Below are positions 17,827 to 24,756 of a stretch of 27,123 nt of DNA, one piece after another; positions within the stretch are counted from its first letter, which is position 1; every line of letters begins with the position of its first letter. The notes under the pieces were generated by a model. It was not told where the DNA came from. It saw only the letters and a program-made list of their open reading frames with translations, and did no database searches. Origin of the DNA: Candidatus Dechloromonas phosphorivorans (GTDB lineage Bacteria; Pseudomonadota; Gammaproteobacteria; Burkholderiales; Rhodocyclaceae); NCBI GenBank assembly GCA_016721185.1, contig JADKIP010000009.1, positions 1-27,123 of the forward strand, given 5' to 3'. The translations under genes and the position numbers were made by a program.

Positions 17827-17838
17827 TTGGATGCGACG

Positions 17839-18690
17839 ATGACGGCACAAATTATTGATGGCAAGGCGCTGGCTGAAGAGCTGCGTCAAAGCTTCAAGGC
17901 GCGGGTTGATGCGCTGACGGCCAAAGGGCATCGCCCCGGCCTGGTGGTTATTCTGGTCGGTGCCGATCCGGCCTCCGAAGTTTATGTGCGCAACAAGGTC
18001 AATGGCTGCCTGGCGATCGGCATGCATTCCGAGAAAATTACTTACGATGCTGCGGTCGACCCGCAAATCGTGCTGAAAAAGATTGCCGAGCTGAACGCCA
18101 ATCCCAATATCCACGGCATTTTGGTGCAACTACCCTTGCCCAAACATTTCGATGAAGAAGCCGTGCTCGAAGCGATTGCGGTCGATAAGGATGTTGATGG
18201 CTTCCACGCTGAAAACGTCGGTGCGCTGGCGCAGGGCAATCCGCGTTTTATCCCCTGTACCCCGTACGGCGTGATGAAAATGTTTGAAAAAGGCCATGTT
18301 GATCTGAGCGGCAAGGAAGCGGTTGTCATCGGTCGCTCCAACATCGTCGGCAAGCCGATGGCGCTGCTGCTGATCAACGCTGGGGCTACTGTCACCGTCT
18401 GCAACTCGCGGACTAAAGACCTGATTGGCCATACCCGTCGCGCCGATATTCTGGTCGCCGCTGTCGGCAAACCGCGTTTCGTCACCGCCGATATGGTCAA
18501 GCCGGGCGCTGTCGTGATCGATGTCGGTATCAACCGTTTGCCGGATGGCAAACTGTGTGGCGACGTAGATTTCGCCGGCTGTCTCGAAGTCGCTGGCCAG
18601 ATCACGCCCGTGCCGGGTGGCGTCGGCCCGATGACCATCACCATGCTGCTCGCCAATACCATTGAAGCGGCTGAACGCAAGGCGGCATGA
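17839..18690 (+). CDS. folD: Bifunctional methylenetetrahydrofolate dehydrogenase/cyclohydrolase
   Basis: Interconverts 5,10-methylene-THF, methenyl-THF and 10-formyl-THF, supplying one-carbon units to purine synthesis. Visible motifs: VGADPASEVYVRNK with the catalytic Tyr/Lys region, HGILVQLPLP, the substrate loop PCTPYGVM, the Rossmann segment VVIGRSNIVGKPMALLL and the C-terminal PVPGGVGPMTITMLL. Length (283 aa) is normal. ATG 17839 (MTAQIIDGK) is the family start; its ribosome binding site is weak. The neighbouring purE fits a purine/one-carbon context. Confidence 0.96.
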   Translation: MTAQIIDGKALAEELRQSFKARVDALTAKGHRPGLVVILVGADPASEVYVRNKVNGCLAIGMHSEKITYDAAVDPQIVLKKIAELNANPNIHGILVQLPLPKHFDEEAVLEAIAVDKDVDGFHAENVGALAQGNPRFIPCTPYGVMKMFEKGHVDLSGKEAVVIGRSNIVGKPMALLLINAGATVTVCNSRTKDLIGHTRRADILVAAVGKPRFVTADMVKPGAVVIDVGINRLPDGKLCGDVDFAGCLEVAGQITPVPGGVGPMTITMLLANTIEAAERKAA

Positions 18691-18779
18691 AACTAATTTG
18701 CCTGGCTGCTGACGAAGGCAGTCCGGCATGGCGCTGGTTCAGTAACCGTCAGGCAGATCTATTCAACGTTCACGCATAG
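18687..18779 (+). CDS. Possible 30-residue ORF overlapping the folD stop
   Basis: ATG 18687 overlaps the folD stop codon as ATGA, a common arrangement for translational coupling. It encodes 30 residues beginning MKLICLAADEGSPAWRW and ending at TAG 18777-18779. No family is recognised and no separate ribosome binding site is seen. It may be a chance frame. Confidence 0.22.
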   Translation: MKLICLAADEGSPAWRWFSNRQADLFNVHA

Positions 18780-18802
18780 CGTGATTTTGTGAGAGAAAAA
18801 AT

Positions 18803-19300
18803 ATGAGCAAACAAGTTCTAGTCGGTATCGTCATGGGTTCGGACAGCGACTGGCCGATCATGAAAGCCGCGGCCGAAACCCTCAAGAATATGGGTATTCC
18901 TTACGAAGCCAAGGTGCTTTCGGCGCATCGCACGCCGGATCAGGCGCTTGATTACGCCGCCACGGCGGCGGATCGCGGCATCAAGGTATTGATCGGTGCG
19001 GCCGGCGGTGCCGCCCATCTGGCCGGCGTCCTGGCTGCCAAGACGCAGATTCCCGTGCTCGGTGTGCCGATGCCGTCGAAGCATCTGATGGGTCTGGATT
19101 CCCTGCTTTCCATGGTGCAGATGCCGGGTGGTATTCCTGTTGCCACGTTTGCAGTCGGTGAAGCCGGCGCAACCAACGCAGCGTTGTTTGCCGTCTCCAT
19201 TCTGGCGCTCGGCGATGCGGCCGTGGCCGAAAAACTCAACCAGTTCCGCCTCGACCAGACCGAGAAAGTGCTCGCCAAGACCTTGCCGGATCTGGCTTGA
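18803..19300 (+). CDS. purE: N5-carboxyaminoimidazole ribonucleotide mutase
   Basis: Class I PurE, which converts N5-CAIR to CAIR in purine synthesis. The N-terminal motif GIVMGSDSDWPIMKAAAETL is diagnostic, with VLSAHRTPDQ, IGAAGGAAHLAGVLAA and PMPSKHLMGLDSLLSMVQMP following. Length (165 aa) is normal. ATG 18803 follows GAGAGAAAAA. Class I PurE normally works with PurK (N5-CAIR synthetase), and the two are usually adjacent; here the next gene is Sua5/TsaC and no purK lies in the window. Confidence 0.96.
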   Translation: MSKQVLVGIVMGSDSDWPIMKAAAETLKNMGIPYEAKVLSAHRTPDQALDYAATAADRGIKVLIGAAGGAAHLAGVLAAKTQIPVLGVPMPSKHLMGLDSLLSMVQMPGGIPVATFAVGEAGATNAALFAVSILALGDAAVAEKLNQFRLDQTEKVLAKTLPDLA

Positions 19301-19325
19301 TCGCTCTCGCCGCTCCCTTGCGCCA

Positions 19326-20333
19326 ATGACCCCGGATTTCGATCGCGCCGTTGCCCTTTTGCGGGCCGGCGAGCTGGTTGCCTTCCCGACTGAAACGGTC
19401 TATGGCCTGGGGGCGGATGCCGCCAATCCGGCGGCTGTAGCCAAAATATTTGCGGCCAAAGGCCGCCCGGCCGACCATCCTCTGATTGTTCATATTTGTG
19501 GCCATGACGCGGTCGACCGCTGGGCGGAGCAAGTTCCTGCCTTTGCCTGGGAACTGATGGAAGCTTTCTGGCCTGGCCCGCTGACCCTGATTCTGAAAAA
19601 GCAGGCCTGGGTACCGGATGCAGTGACTGGCGGGCAGGAGACGGTCGGTCTGCGTGTTCCCGGTCATCCGCTGGCGCTTGAACTGCTGCGCCGCTTCGCC
19701 GCCAGTGGTGGCGGGGTTTCTGGTCAAGCCGGCATTGCCGCACCCTCGGCCAACCGTTTCGGCCGGATCAGCCCCACTACCGCCGCCCATGTCCTGGAAG
19801 AACTCGGCAGTGGGCCAAATTCGCGCGTGCCGTTGATCCTCGATGGTGGCCCCTGCGCCGTGGGCATCGAATCGACGATTGTTGATTGCTCACGCGGTGA
19901 GCCGGTGGTGTTACGCCCCGGGCACATCGCCCCGGCGCATCTCGAAGCGGTGATCGGTTGCCGTCCCTTGATTGAAACGGCAAGCGGTGCGCCGCGCGTC
20001 TCGGGTTCGCTCGCTGCACACTATGCGCCGCAAACCCCGATGCGCCTGATCAGCAGCGAACGGCTGCTTGATTTCATCAACGCTCAGCGCCACAAGGGTG
20101 ATATCTGCGGCGTTATCAGTCACAACCAGCCGCCGCAAGCAGGCATGCCGCACCTCTGGCGAATGCTCCCGGCCGACCCGATTGGCTATGCCCATGACTT
20201 GTATGCGGCGCTGCGCGAGATGGATCATGCCGGGGTCAGCCTGATTACCGTCGAGTCTTTGCCTGACAGCCCGGTTTGGGCTGCGGTCGCTGACCGTCTG
20301 CGCCGCGCCGTTGCTGGTGCCGGTCAACCCTGA
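19326..20333 (+). CDS. L-threonylcarbamoyladenylate synthase, Sua5 type
   Basis: Makes threonylcarbamoyl-AMP from threonine, bicarbonate and ATP for the t6A37 modification of ANN-decoding tRNAs. The YrdC domain is clear: FPTETVYGLGADA (~20-32), WPGPLTLILKK, VGLRVPGHPLALELL, APSANRFGRISPTTAAHV and GIESTIVDCSRGEPVVLRPG. About 110 further residues form the Sua5 C-terminal domain (HYAPQTPMRL, YAHDLYAALREMD), so this is the long Sua5 form (335 aa) rather than short TsaC. ATG 19326 is 25 bases after purE; no strong ribosome binding site is visible. It probably shares the purE transcript and ends six bases before convergent phhB. Confidence 0.93.
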   Translation: MTPDFDRAVALLRAGELVAFPTETVYGLGADAANPAAVAKIFAAKGRPADHPLIVHICGHDAVDRWAEQVPAFAWELMEAFWPGPLTLILKKQAWVPDAVTGGQETVGLRVPGHPLALELLRRFAASGGGVSGQAGIAAPSANRFGRISPTTAAHVLEELGSGPNSRVPLILDGGPCAVGIESTIVDCSRGEPVVLRPGHIAPAHLEAVIGCRPLIETASGAPRVSGSLAAHYAPQTPMRLISSERLLDFINAQRHKGDICGVISHNQPPQAGMPHLWRMLPADPIGYAHDLYAALREMDHAGVSLITVESLPDSPVWAAVADRLRRAVAGAGQP

Positions 20334-20339
20334 AATTGC

Positions 20340-20675
20340 TTAAATTTCCAGCAGGCGTTCCACTTTTGCTGCGCAGATAAAATCGTTTTCCGACAAGCCG
20401 TTGACGTCGTGCGTCCAATAGCTGACGCGGCAACGGTTGTAGCCCACTATCAGGTCCGGGTGATGGTCTTCCCGCAGTGAAATCCAGGCCAGCGCATTCA
20501 CGAACACCATCGTTTCCGCATAGTTTTTGAAGGCAAACGATTTTTCCAGTTTGTTGTCCTGCAGAAGCCAGTCAGGCAGCTTTTCCAGCAAGGCTAGGCA
20601 GGTGGTCACATCCAGCGGTGGGGTGCCTGATTTGCAGGGCTGGCAGCGTTTGTTGGCGATATCGCAACTAGTCAT
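20340..20675 (-). CDS. phhB: 4a-hydroxytetrahydrobiopterin (pterin-4a-carbinolamine) dehydratase
   Basis: Recycles the pterin cofactor of phenylalanine hydroxylase. The active-site segment is REDHHPDLIVGYNRCRVSYW followed by THDVNGLSENDF, with the catalytic His pair in EDHHP. Length (111 aa) is typical. ATG 20673-20675 follows AGGAAGG; the open frame extends upstream but without a site. The N-terminus has CDIANKRCQPCKSGTPPL, a cysteine cluster of a kind seen in several bacterial members. No phhA (phenylalanine hydroxylase) is in the window. Confidence 0.92.
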   Translation of the reverse strand: MTSCDIANKRCQPCKSGTPPLDVTTCLALLEKLPDWLLQDNKLEKSFAFKNYAETMVFVNALAWISLREDHHPDLIVGYNRCRVSYWTHDVNGLSENDFICAAKVERLLEI

Positions 20676-20766
20676 TTTGAAGCCTTCCTGGTGAGTTCGC
20701 GGTAAGGCTTGGAGTCGCCTGGTCCGGCGGCGTTCCTCGGCAAAGTAGTCCACCTGCTTTTGGGCG

Positions 20767-20795
20767 TTGAGATGGGCATGAGGGTGGTATAGAAT
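20767..20795 (+). promoter_or_regulatory. Sigma-70 promoter of tRNA-Ala
   Basis: TTGAGA (20767-20772), a 17-base spacer and TAGAAT (20790-20795). The expected start is near 20802, five bases before the mature tRNA. Confidence 0.6.
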
Positions 20796-20806
20796 CAAAG
20801 TCAATT

Positions 20807-20882
20807 GGGGGTATAGCTCAGTTGGGAGAGCGCGACGTTCGCAACGTCGAGGCCAGCGGTTCGATCCCGCTTACCTCCACCA
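20807..20882 (+). tRNA. tRNA-Ala (anticodon CGC)
   Basis: Full cloverleaf with encoded CCA. The acceptor GGGGGTA pairs with TACCTCC and includes G3:U70, the alanine identity pair, with discriminator A73. The anticodon stem CGACG/CGTCG encloses TTCGCAA, giving anticodon CGC. The T arm is AGCGG-TTCGATC-CCGCT. It reads GCG codons, common in this GC-rich genome. No integrase or attachment-site duplication is seen next to it. Confidence 0.95.
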
Positions 20883-21077
20883 TTCAACTCGGAACACTGC
20901 TCGATTCCGATTGGATAATTTCATTTTTCCGGTTTCGGCCGAATTAGGGTTTTCCCTACTCACGGAGCATGCCTCTCTCCCTCAATACTAGGCCGCATCG
21001 GGGATGCTCATCGAATAATCGAAGGCCCTGTTCCGAAGTCGTATTTTTGCACAGCCGTTCTTATTGAGGAGCCTGTC

Positions 21078-21665
21078 ATGACGCTAGCGGCCAAAGTCCG
21101 TACCCACAAAATTTCACCCAATGCAGTGCTTTGCGTTTCCGGAAGTTACAACCTGATTGGCGCCGAGTCGCCGGCGATTGAGGCGATGACCGATCTGGGG
21201 CGGGTCAGTGCCGCCACCATCAGCGCCGGTGCTTCGCTGGCCGAGGCCAATTCGACGATGATTGCCCGCGGTGTTCGGTTATTGCTGGTAACCGGCGATG
21301 GTGGGCAACTGGAGGGGCTGGTGACGGCCCGCGATACGCTGGGGGAAAAACCGATGCAGTTGGCGCAGGCACGGGGGGTGAAACCGGGCGAACTGGCTGT
21401 CTCTCACCTGATGTGTCCGTTGAGCGATATCGACATGCTGTCGCTCAAGGATGTGATGAATGCGCGGGTGGTGGATATTCTTGATGCGCTCAAGTTGCTT
21501 GGGCGGCAGCATATTCTGGTTGAGGATGTCGATCCGGCGAACGGCAAGCCGCGTGTTCGCGGCATTTTTTCGGCGACCCAGATCGGCCGCCTGCTCGGGG
21601 TGCCGATCCAGACTTTCGACCTGGCCCGGACTTTCGGCGAGATTGAGGCGGCTTTGGCCCATTGA
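21078..21665 (+). CDS. CBS-domain pair protein
   Basis: A 195-residue cytoplasmic protein with two CBS motifs and no attached enzyme domain. The first runs through TISAGASLAEANSTMIARGV and LLLVTGDGGQLEGLVTARD (~45-90); the second through NARVVDILDALKLLGRQHIL and VRGIFSATQIGRLLG (~130-185). Such pairs usually bind adenine nucleotides and work as energy or redox sensors. ATG 21078 follows GAGGAGCC. The stop codon overlaps the ATG of the sigma-54 activator by one base (TGATG), so the two are probably co-translated. A direct effect on the activator is an inference from this coupling. Confidence 0.85.
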   Translation: MTLAAKVRTHKISPNAVLCVSGSYNLIGAESPAIEAMTDLGRVSAATISAGASLAEANSTMIARGVRLLLVTGDGGQLEGLVTARDTLGEKPMQLAQARGVKPGELAVSHLMCPLSDIDMLSLKDVMNARVVDILDALKLLGRQHILVEDVDPANGKPRVRGIFSATQIGRLLGVPIQTFDLARTFGEIEAALAH

Positions 21666-23055
21666 TGTCGGCGGACAATTTGCGCGAACTGGCTACACGG
21701 ACATTGCTTTCGCGCTTTGCTGATATGTGCGAAGGCGCGGTGATTGTCGATGCCGAAGCGCGGGTTGTCTGGATGAATGACCGTTACCCGGCACGCCTCG
21801 GTATCGTTGATCCAGCGGCGGCGATTGGCCAGCCGATTGAGCAGGTGATCCCGAACAGCCTGATGCGGCAGGTGATTGAGACTGGGCGGCCAATCATGCT
21901 CGACATCATGGATTTCGGCGACGAATCCTTCGTGGTGAATCGATTGCCCCTGCGGGATGATGCAGGGGCGATCATCGGCGCGGTCGGTTTCGTCCTTTAC
22001 GACGACCCGCGTCATCTGGCGCCGGTCTTTTCACGCTATCAGCGGCTGCGTGCCGATCTGCAGGAGGCCGAGCGCAAGCTGGCCGAGGCCCGCCGCACCA
22101 AGTACAGTTTTTCCAGTTTTATCGGCGTTAGCCAGGCCTCTGGTGAAGTCAAGCAACTGGCCAGACGAGCCGCGCAGACGGCTGCCTCCGTACTGATTCT
22201 CGGTGAGACGGGCACTGGCAAGGAGTTGCTGGCCCAGGCGATTCACGCTGCCAGCCCGCGTGCCAACGCGCCCTTTGTCGCGGTCAACATCGCCGCCGTG
22301 CCGGAAACCTTGCTCGAAGCCGAGTTCTTTGGCGTCGCAGCGGGGGCCTACACCGGCGCCGACAAGCGCGGGCGGGACGGCAAGTTCAAGCTGGCCGATG
22401 GCGGCACGCTGTTTCTCGATGAAATCGGCGACATGTCGCTGGCGCTCCAGGCCAAACTGTTGCGCACCTTGCAGGAGCGGGAAGTCGAACCGGTCGGCTC
22501 GAATCGCCTGATCAGTGTCGATGTCCGGATCATTGCGGCGACCAGTCGTAACCTGGAAAAAATGGTCAGCGCTGGCGAGTTTCGCGCCGATCTTTATTAC
22601 CGGCTCAACGTCATCACCCTCAAGACACCGCCATTGCGGGCGCGTGTGGAAGACCTGCCGATCCTGGCCGAGTATCTGCTCGAACACATCTGCCGGCAGC
22701 AGGGTGTCCCGCTGCGGGGATCAGAGCCGGGGCCATTGACCGTTTGGCCTGCCATGACTGGCCGGGCAACGTGCGCGAACTGGCCAATGTGCTGGAGCGG
22801 GCATTGCTGGCTTCCGACAACGATTGTCTGGAGGCGGCGGATCTTGACGGCGTGATGCCTGCACCCAGCGTCGTTGCGGCCAGCAATCGGATGGAAATTG
22901 CCGAGGTTGTGGCGCAGGCCGAGCGTGACGCGATTGCTGCCGCCTTGCGCGCCACCCGTGGGAACAAGGCGCAGGCAGCCAAAGTGTTGGGGATTTCCCG
23001 GGCGGCCTTGTACGAAAAGATTGCAGTGCTGGGAGTCAGCGCGACGGTGGCGTGA
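21665..23055 (+). pseudogene. PAS / AAA+ / Fis sigma-54-dependent activator, frame broken once in a G-run
   Basis: An enhancer-binding activator of sigma-54 RNA polymerase. An N-terminal PAS domain (~15-110; EGAVIVDAEARVVWMNDRYP) precedes the AAA+ domain with Walker A GETGTGKE, the sigma-54 contact GAYTGA, and Walker B TLFLDEIGDMSL. A Fis-type helix-turn-helix closes the protein (NKAQAAKVLGISRAALYEKI). The frame breaks at 22729-22732, where CCGGGGCC has four G. Five G gives EPGAIDRLACHDWPGNVREL, the conserved end of the AAA+ domain, and a 463-residue protein. Without this the protein stops at 22855 and lacks DNA binding. There is no receiver domain, so activity is likely set by a ligand on PAS or by the CBS partner. 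It probably controls the permease gene just downstream. Confidence 0.88.
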
Positions 23056-23116
23056 ACTGTCTGCCTGGCCGGACAGGGTGTATCGCCAGCTTGACGATTG
23101 AATGCTGCGGTCGACC

Positions 23117-23138
23117 CTAAAAAATGGTCGATTTTTAG
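23117..23138. repeat. Inverted repeat before the permease gene
   Basis: CTAAAAAAT and ATTTTTAG surround GGTCG. It may be a weak terminator for the activator gene (T-run in the second arm) or an activator site about 60 bases upstream of the predicted permease start. Another imperfect pair, CTGTC...GACAG, lies at 23057-23076, nearer the usual enhancer distance. Confidence 0.45.
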
Positions 23139-23161
23139 TTGAATCAATGAGTTGGCTTCGC

Positions 23162-23177
23162 TGGCTCAATACGTGCT
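23162..23177 (+). promoter_or_regulatory. Candidate sigma-54 (-24/-12) promoter of the permease gene
   Basis: TGGCTCAATACGTGCT has the GG and GC doublets exactly ten bases apart, with TGGC at -24 and TGC at -12. Consensus is TGGCACG-N4-TTGCW, so the -24 half is good and the -12 half partial. Transcription would start near 23188, about 30 bases before the GTG start. The gene just upstream encodes a sigma-54 activator. Confidence 0.55.
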
Positions 23178-23216
23178 GTTGTTGTCCCGCAAAACTAATT
23201 TTAAGGAGACAAAACC

Positions 23217-24614
23217 GTGGACTTTCTAATCGTACTGGCCTCATTGGTCTTTCTGATGTTTGTAGCCTATCGCGGCTACAGCGTCATCCTCTTCGCGCCG
23301 ATTGCTGCAATGGGCGCGGTCCTGTTTATCGACCCCAACATGGTGGCGCCGATGTTTACCGGCCTCTTCATGGACAAGATGGTCGGTTTCGTTAAAAACT
23401 TCTTCCCCGTCTTCCTGCTCGGCGCGGTCTTCGGCAAGGTGATTGAACTCTCCGGCTTTTCGAAATCGATTGTCGCCGCGGTGATCAAGATCATCGGTGG
23501 CGAGCGGGCGATGCTCGCCATCATCGTCGTCTGCGCCGTCCTCACTTACGGCGGCGTCTCGCTGTTTGTCGTGGTCTTCGCGGTCTATCCGTTTGCGGCT
23601 GAAATGTTCCGTCAAGGCGGCATTCCCAAGCGCCTGATTCCCGGCACGATTGCGCTGGGCGCCTTCACCTTCACGATGGATTCCCTGCCCGGCACGCCGC
23701 AGATCCAGAACATCATCCCGACCACCTTCTTCAAGACCGATATTTACGCCGCCCCCTGGCTGGGCGTGATCGGTGCCATCTTTATCCTGATTTGTGGCCT
23801 GAGCTATCTCGAATGGTGCCGTCGCCGTGCTGCCGCTGCCGGTGAAGGTTATGGCGTTGGCCATACCAACGAGCCGGAAGCGTTCGAGCATGAGAATCTG
23901 GCGCACCCGCTGATCGCGATCCTGCCGTTGATCATGGTCGGCGTGATGAACAAGGTATTCACCACGGCGATACCGGTCCTCTATGGCGAGAAGGTTTCCT
24001 TCATTCCGGCGGTGATCGGCAAGGTCGCGCCGGTGGTGCAACAAACCAAGGCGGTGGCGGCGATCTGGGCCGTCGAAGGCGCCTTGCTGGTTGGGATTGC
24101 GACGGTCTTCATCTTTGCCTGGAAAACCGTGGTGACCAAATTTGCCGAAGGCAGCAAGGGAGCGATCGGCGGCGCGCTGTTGGCGACGATGAATACCGCT
24201 TCCGAATACGGTTTCGGTGCGGTGATTGCCGCCTTGCCGGGCTTCCTGGTGGTGGCCAATGCCCTCAGCGCCATTCCCAATCCGCTGATCAATGAAGCGA
24301 TTACCGTCACCGCGCTGGCCGGCATTACCGGTTCGGCCTCGGGCGGCATGGGCATCGCGCTGGCCGCGATGGCCGATACCTTCATTGCCAATGCCAACGC
24401 CGCGGGTATTCCGCTTGAAGTCTTCCATCGCGTTGCCTCGATGGCCTCCGGCGGCATGGATACCCTGCCGCACAACGGCGCGGTGATTACGCTGCTGGCG
24501 GTGACCGGCCTGACCCATCGTCAGTCGTACAAGGATATTTTCGCCATCACCTGTATCAAGACCATGGCAGTGTTTGTCGTGATCGCCGTTTATTACGCAA
24601 CCGGCATCGTCTAA
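23217..24614 (+). CDS. GntP-family permease
   Basis: A polytopic inner-membrane proton-coupled symporter of 465 residues with about a dozen hydrophobic segments, starting MDFLIVLASLVFLMFVAYRG. Family-typical blocks are VFLLGAVFGKVIELSGFSKS, the MDSLPGTPQIQNIIPT loop (~155) and ASEYGFGAVIAALPGF (~330); the C-terminus has ASGGMDTLPHNGAVITLL. GntP proteins carry gluconate and related acids. The branch found beside CoA-transferases is often annotated for 3-hydroxybutyrate or other short-chain acids, which fits this neighbourhood, but the substrate is not readable from sequence. The start is GTG 23217 after TTTTAAGGAGAC. The CoA-transferase follows after 142 bases with a nearly identical AAGGAGACAAAA ribosome-binding context. 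Confidence 0.88.
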   Translation: MDFLIVLASLVFLMFVAYRGYSVILFAPIAAMGAVLFIDPNMVAPMFTGLFMDKMVGFVKNFFPVFLLGAVFGKVIELSGFSKSIVAAVIKIIGGERAMLAIIVVCAVLTYGGVSLFVVVFAVYPFAAEMFRQGGIPKRLIPGTIALGAFTFTMDSLPGTPQIQNIIPTTFFKTDIYAAPWLGVIGAIFILICGLSYLEWCRRRAAAAGEGYGVGHTNEPEAFEHENLAHPLIAILPLIMVGVMNKVFTTAIPVLYGEKVSFIPAVIGKVAPVVQQTKAVAAIWAVEGALLVGIATVFIFAWKTVVTKFAEGSKGAIGGALLATMNTASEYGFGAVIAALPGFLVVANALSAIPNPLINEAITVTALAGITGSASGGMGIALAAMADTFIANANAAGIPLEVFHRVASMASGGMDTLPHNGAVITLLAVTGLTHRQSYKDIFAITCIKTMAVFVVIAVYYATGIV

Positions 24615-24627
24615 GGAAGCGCTGACT

Positions 24628-24704
24628 GATCCGTCATTCCCGCCTCGCCCGCCGCGAAGCGGATTCCCGGGTGTGTCGAGGTCGCGGGAATGACAAAATG
24701 GATC
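24628..24704. repeat. REP-like imperfect palindrome
   Basis: GTCATTCCCGC (24633-24643) and GCGGGAATGAC (24684-24694) form perfect 11-base arms, with outer GATCC (24628-24632) and GGATC (24700-24704). The GTCATTCCCGC...GCGGGAATGAC pattern is a common dispersed intergenic repeat in proteobacteria. Lying between permease and CoA-transferase it could attenuate or stabilise the transcript. Confidence 0.65.
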
Positions 24705-24756
24705 AAATGAGCTGTTCCCTAAGCAGGGCTGGTTAAAACAAAATAAGGAGACAAAA

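Noticed and set aside
20807..21077. tRNA-Ala as an integration site of a genomic island
   Set aside because: No integrase, no repeat of the tRNA 3' end and no change in gene type downstream.
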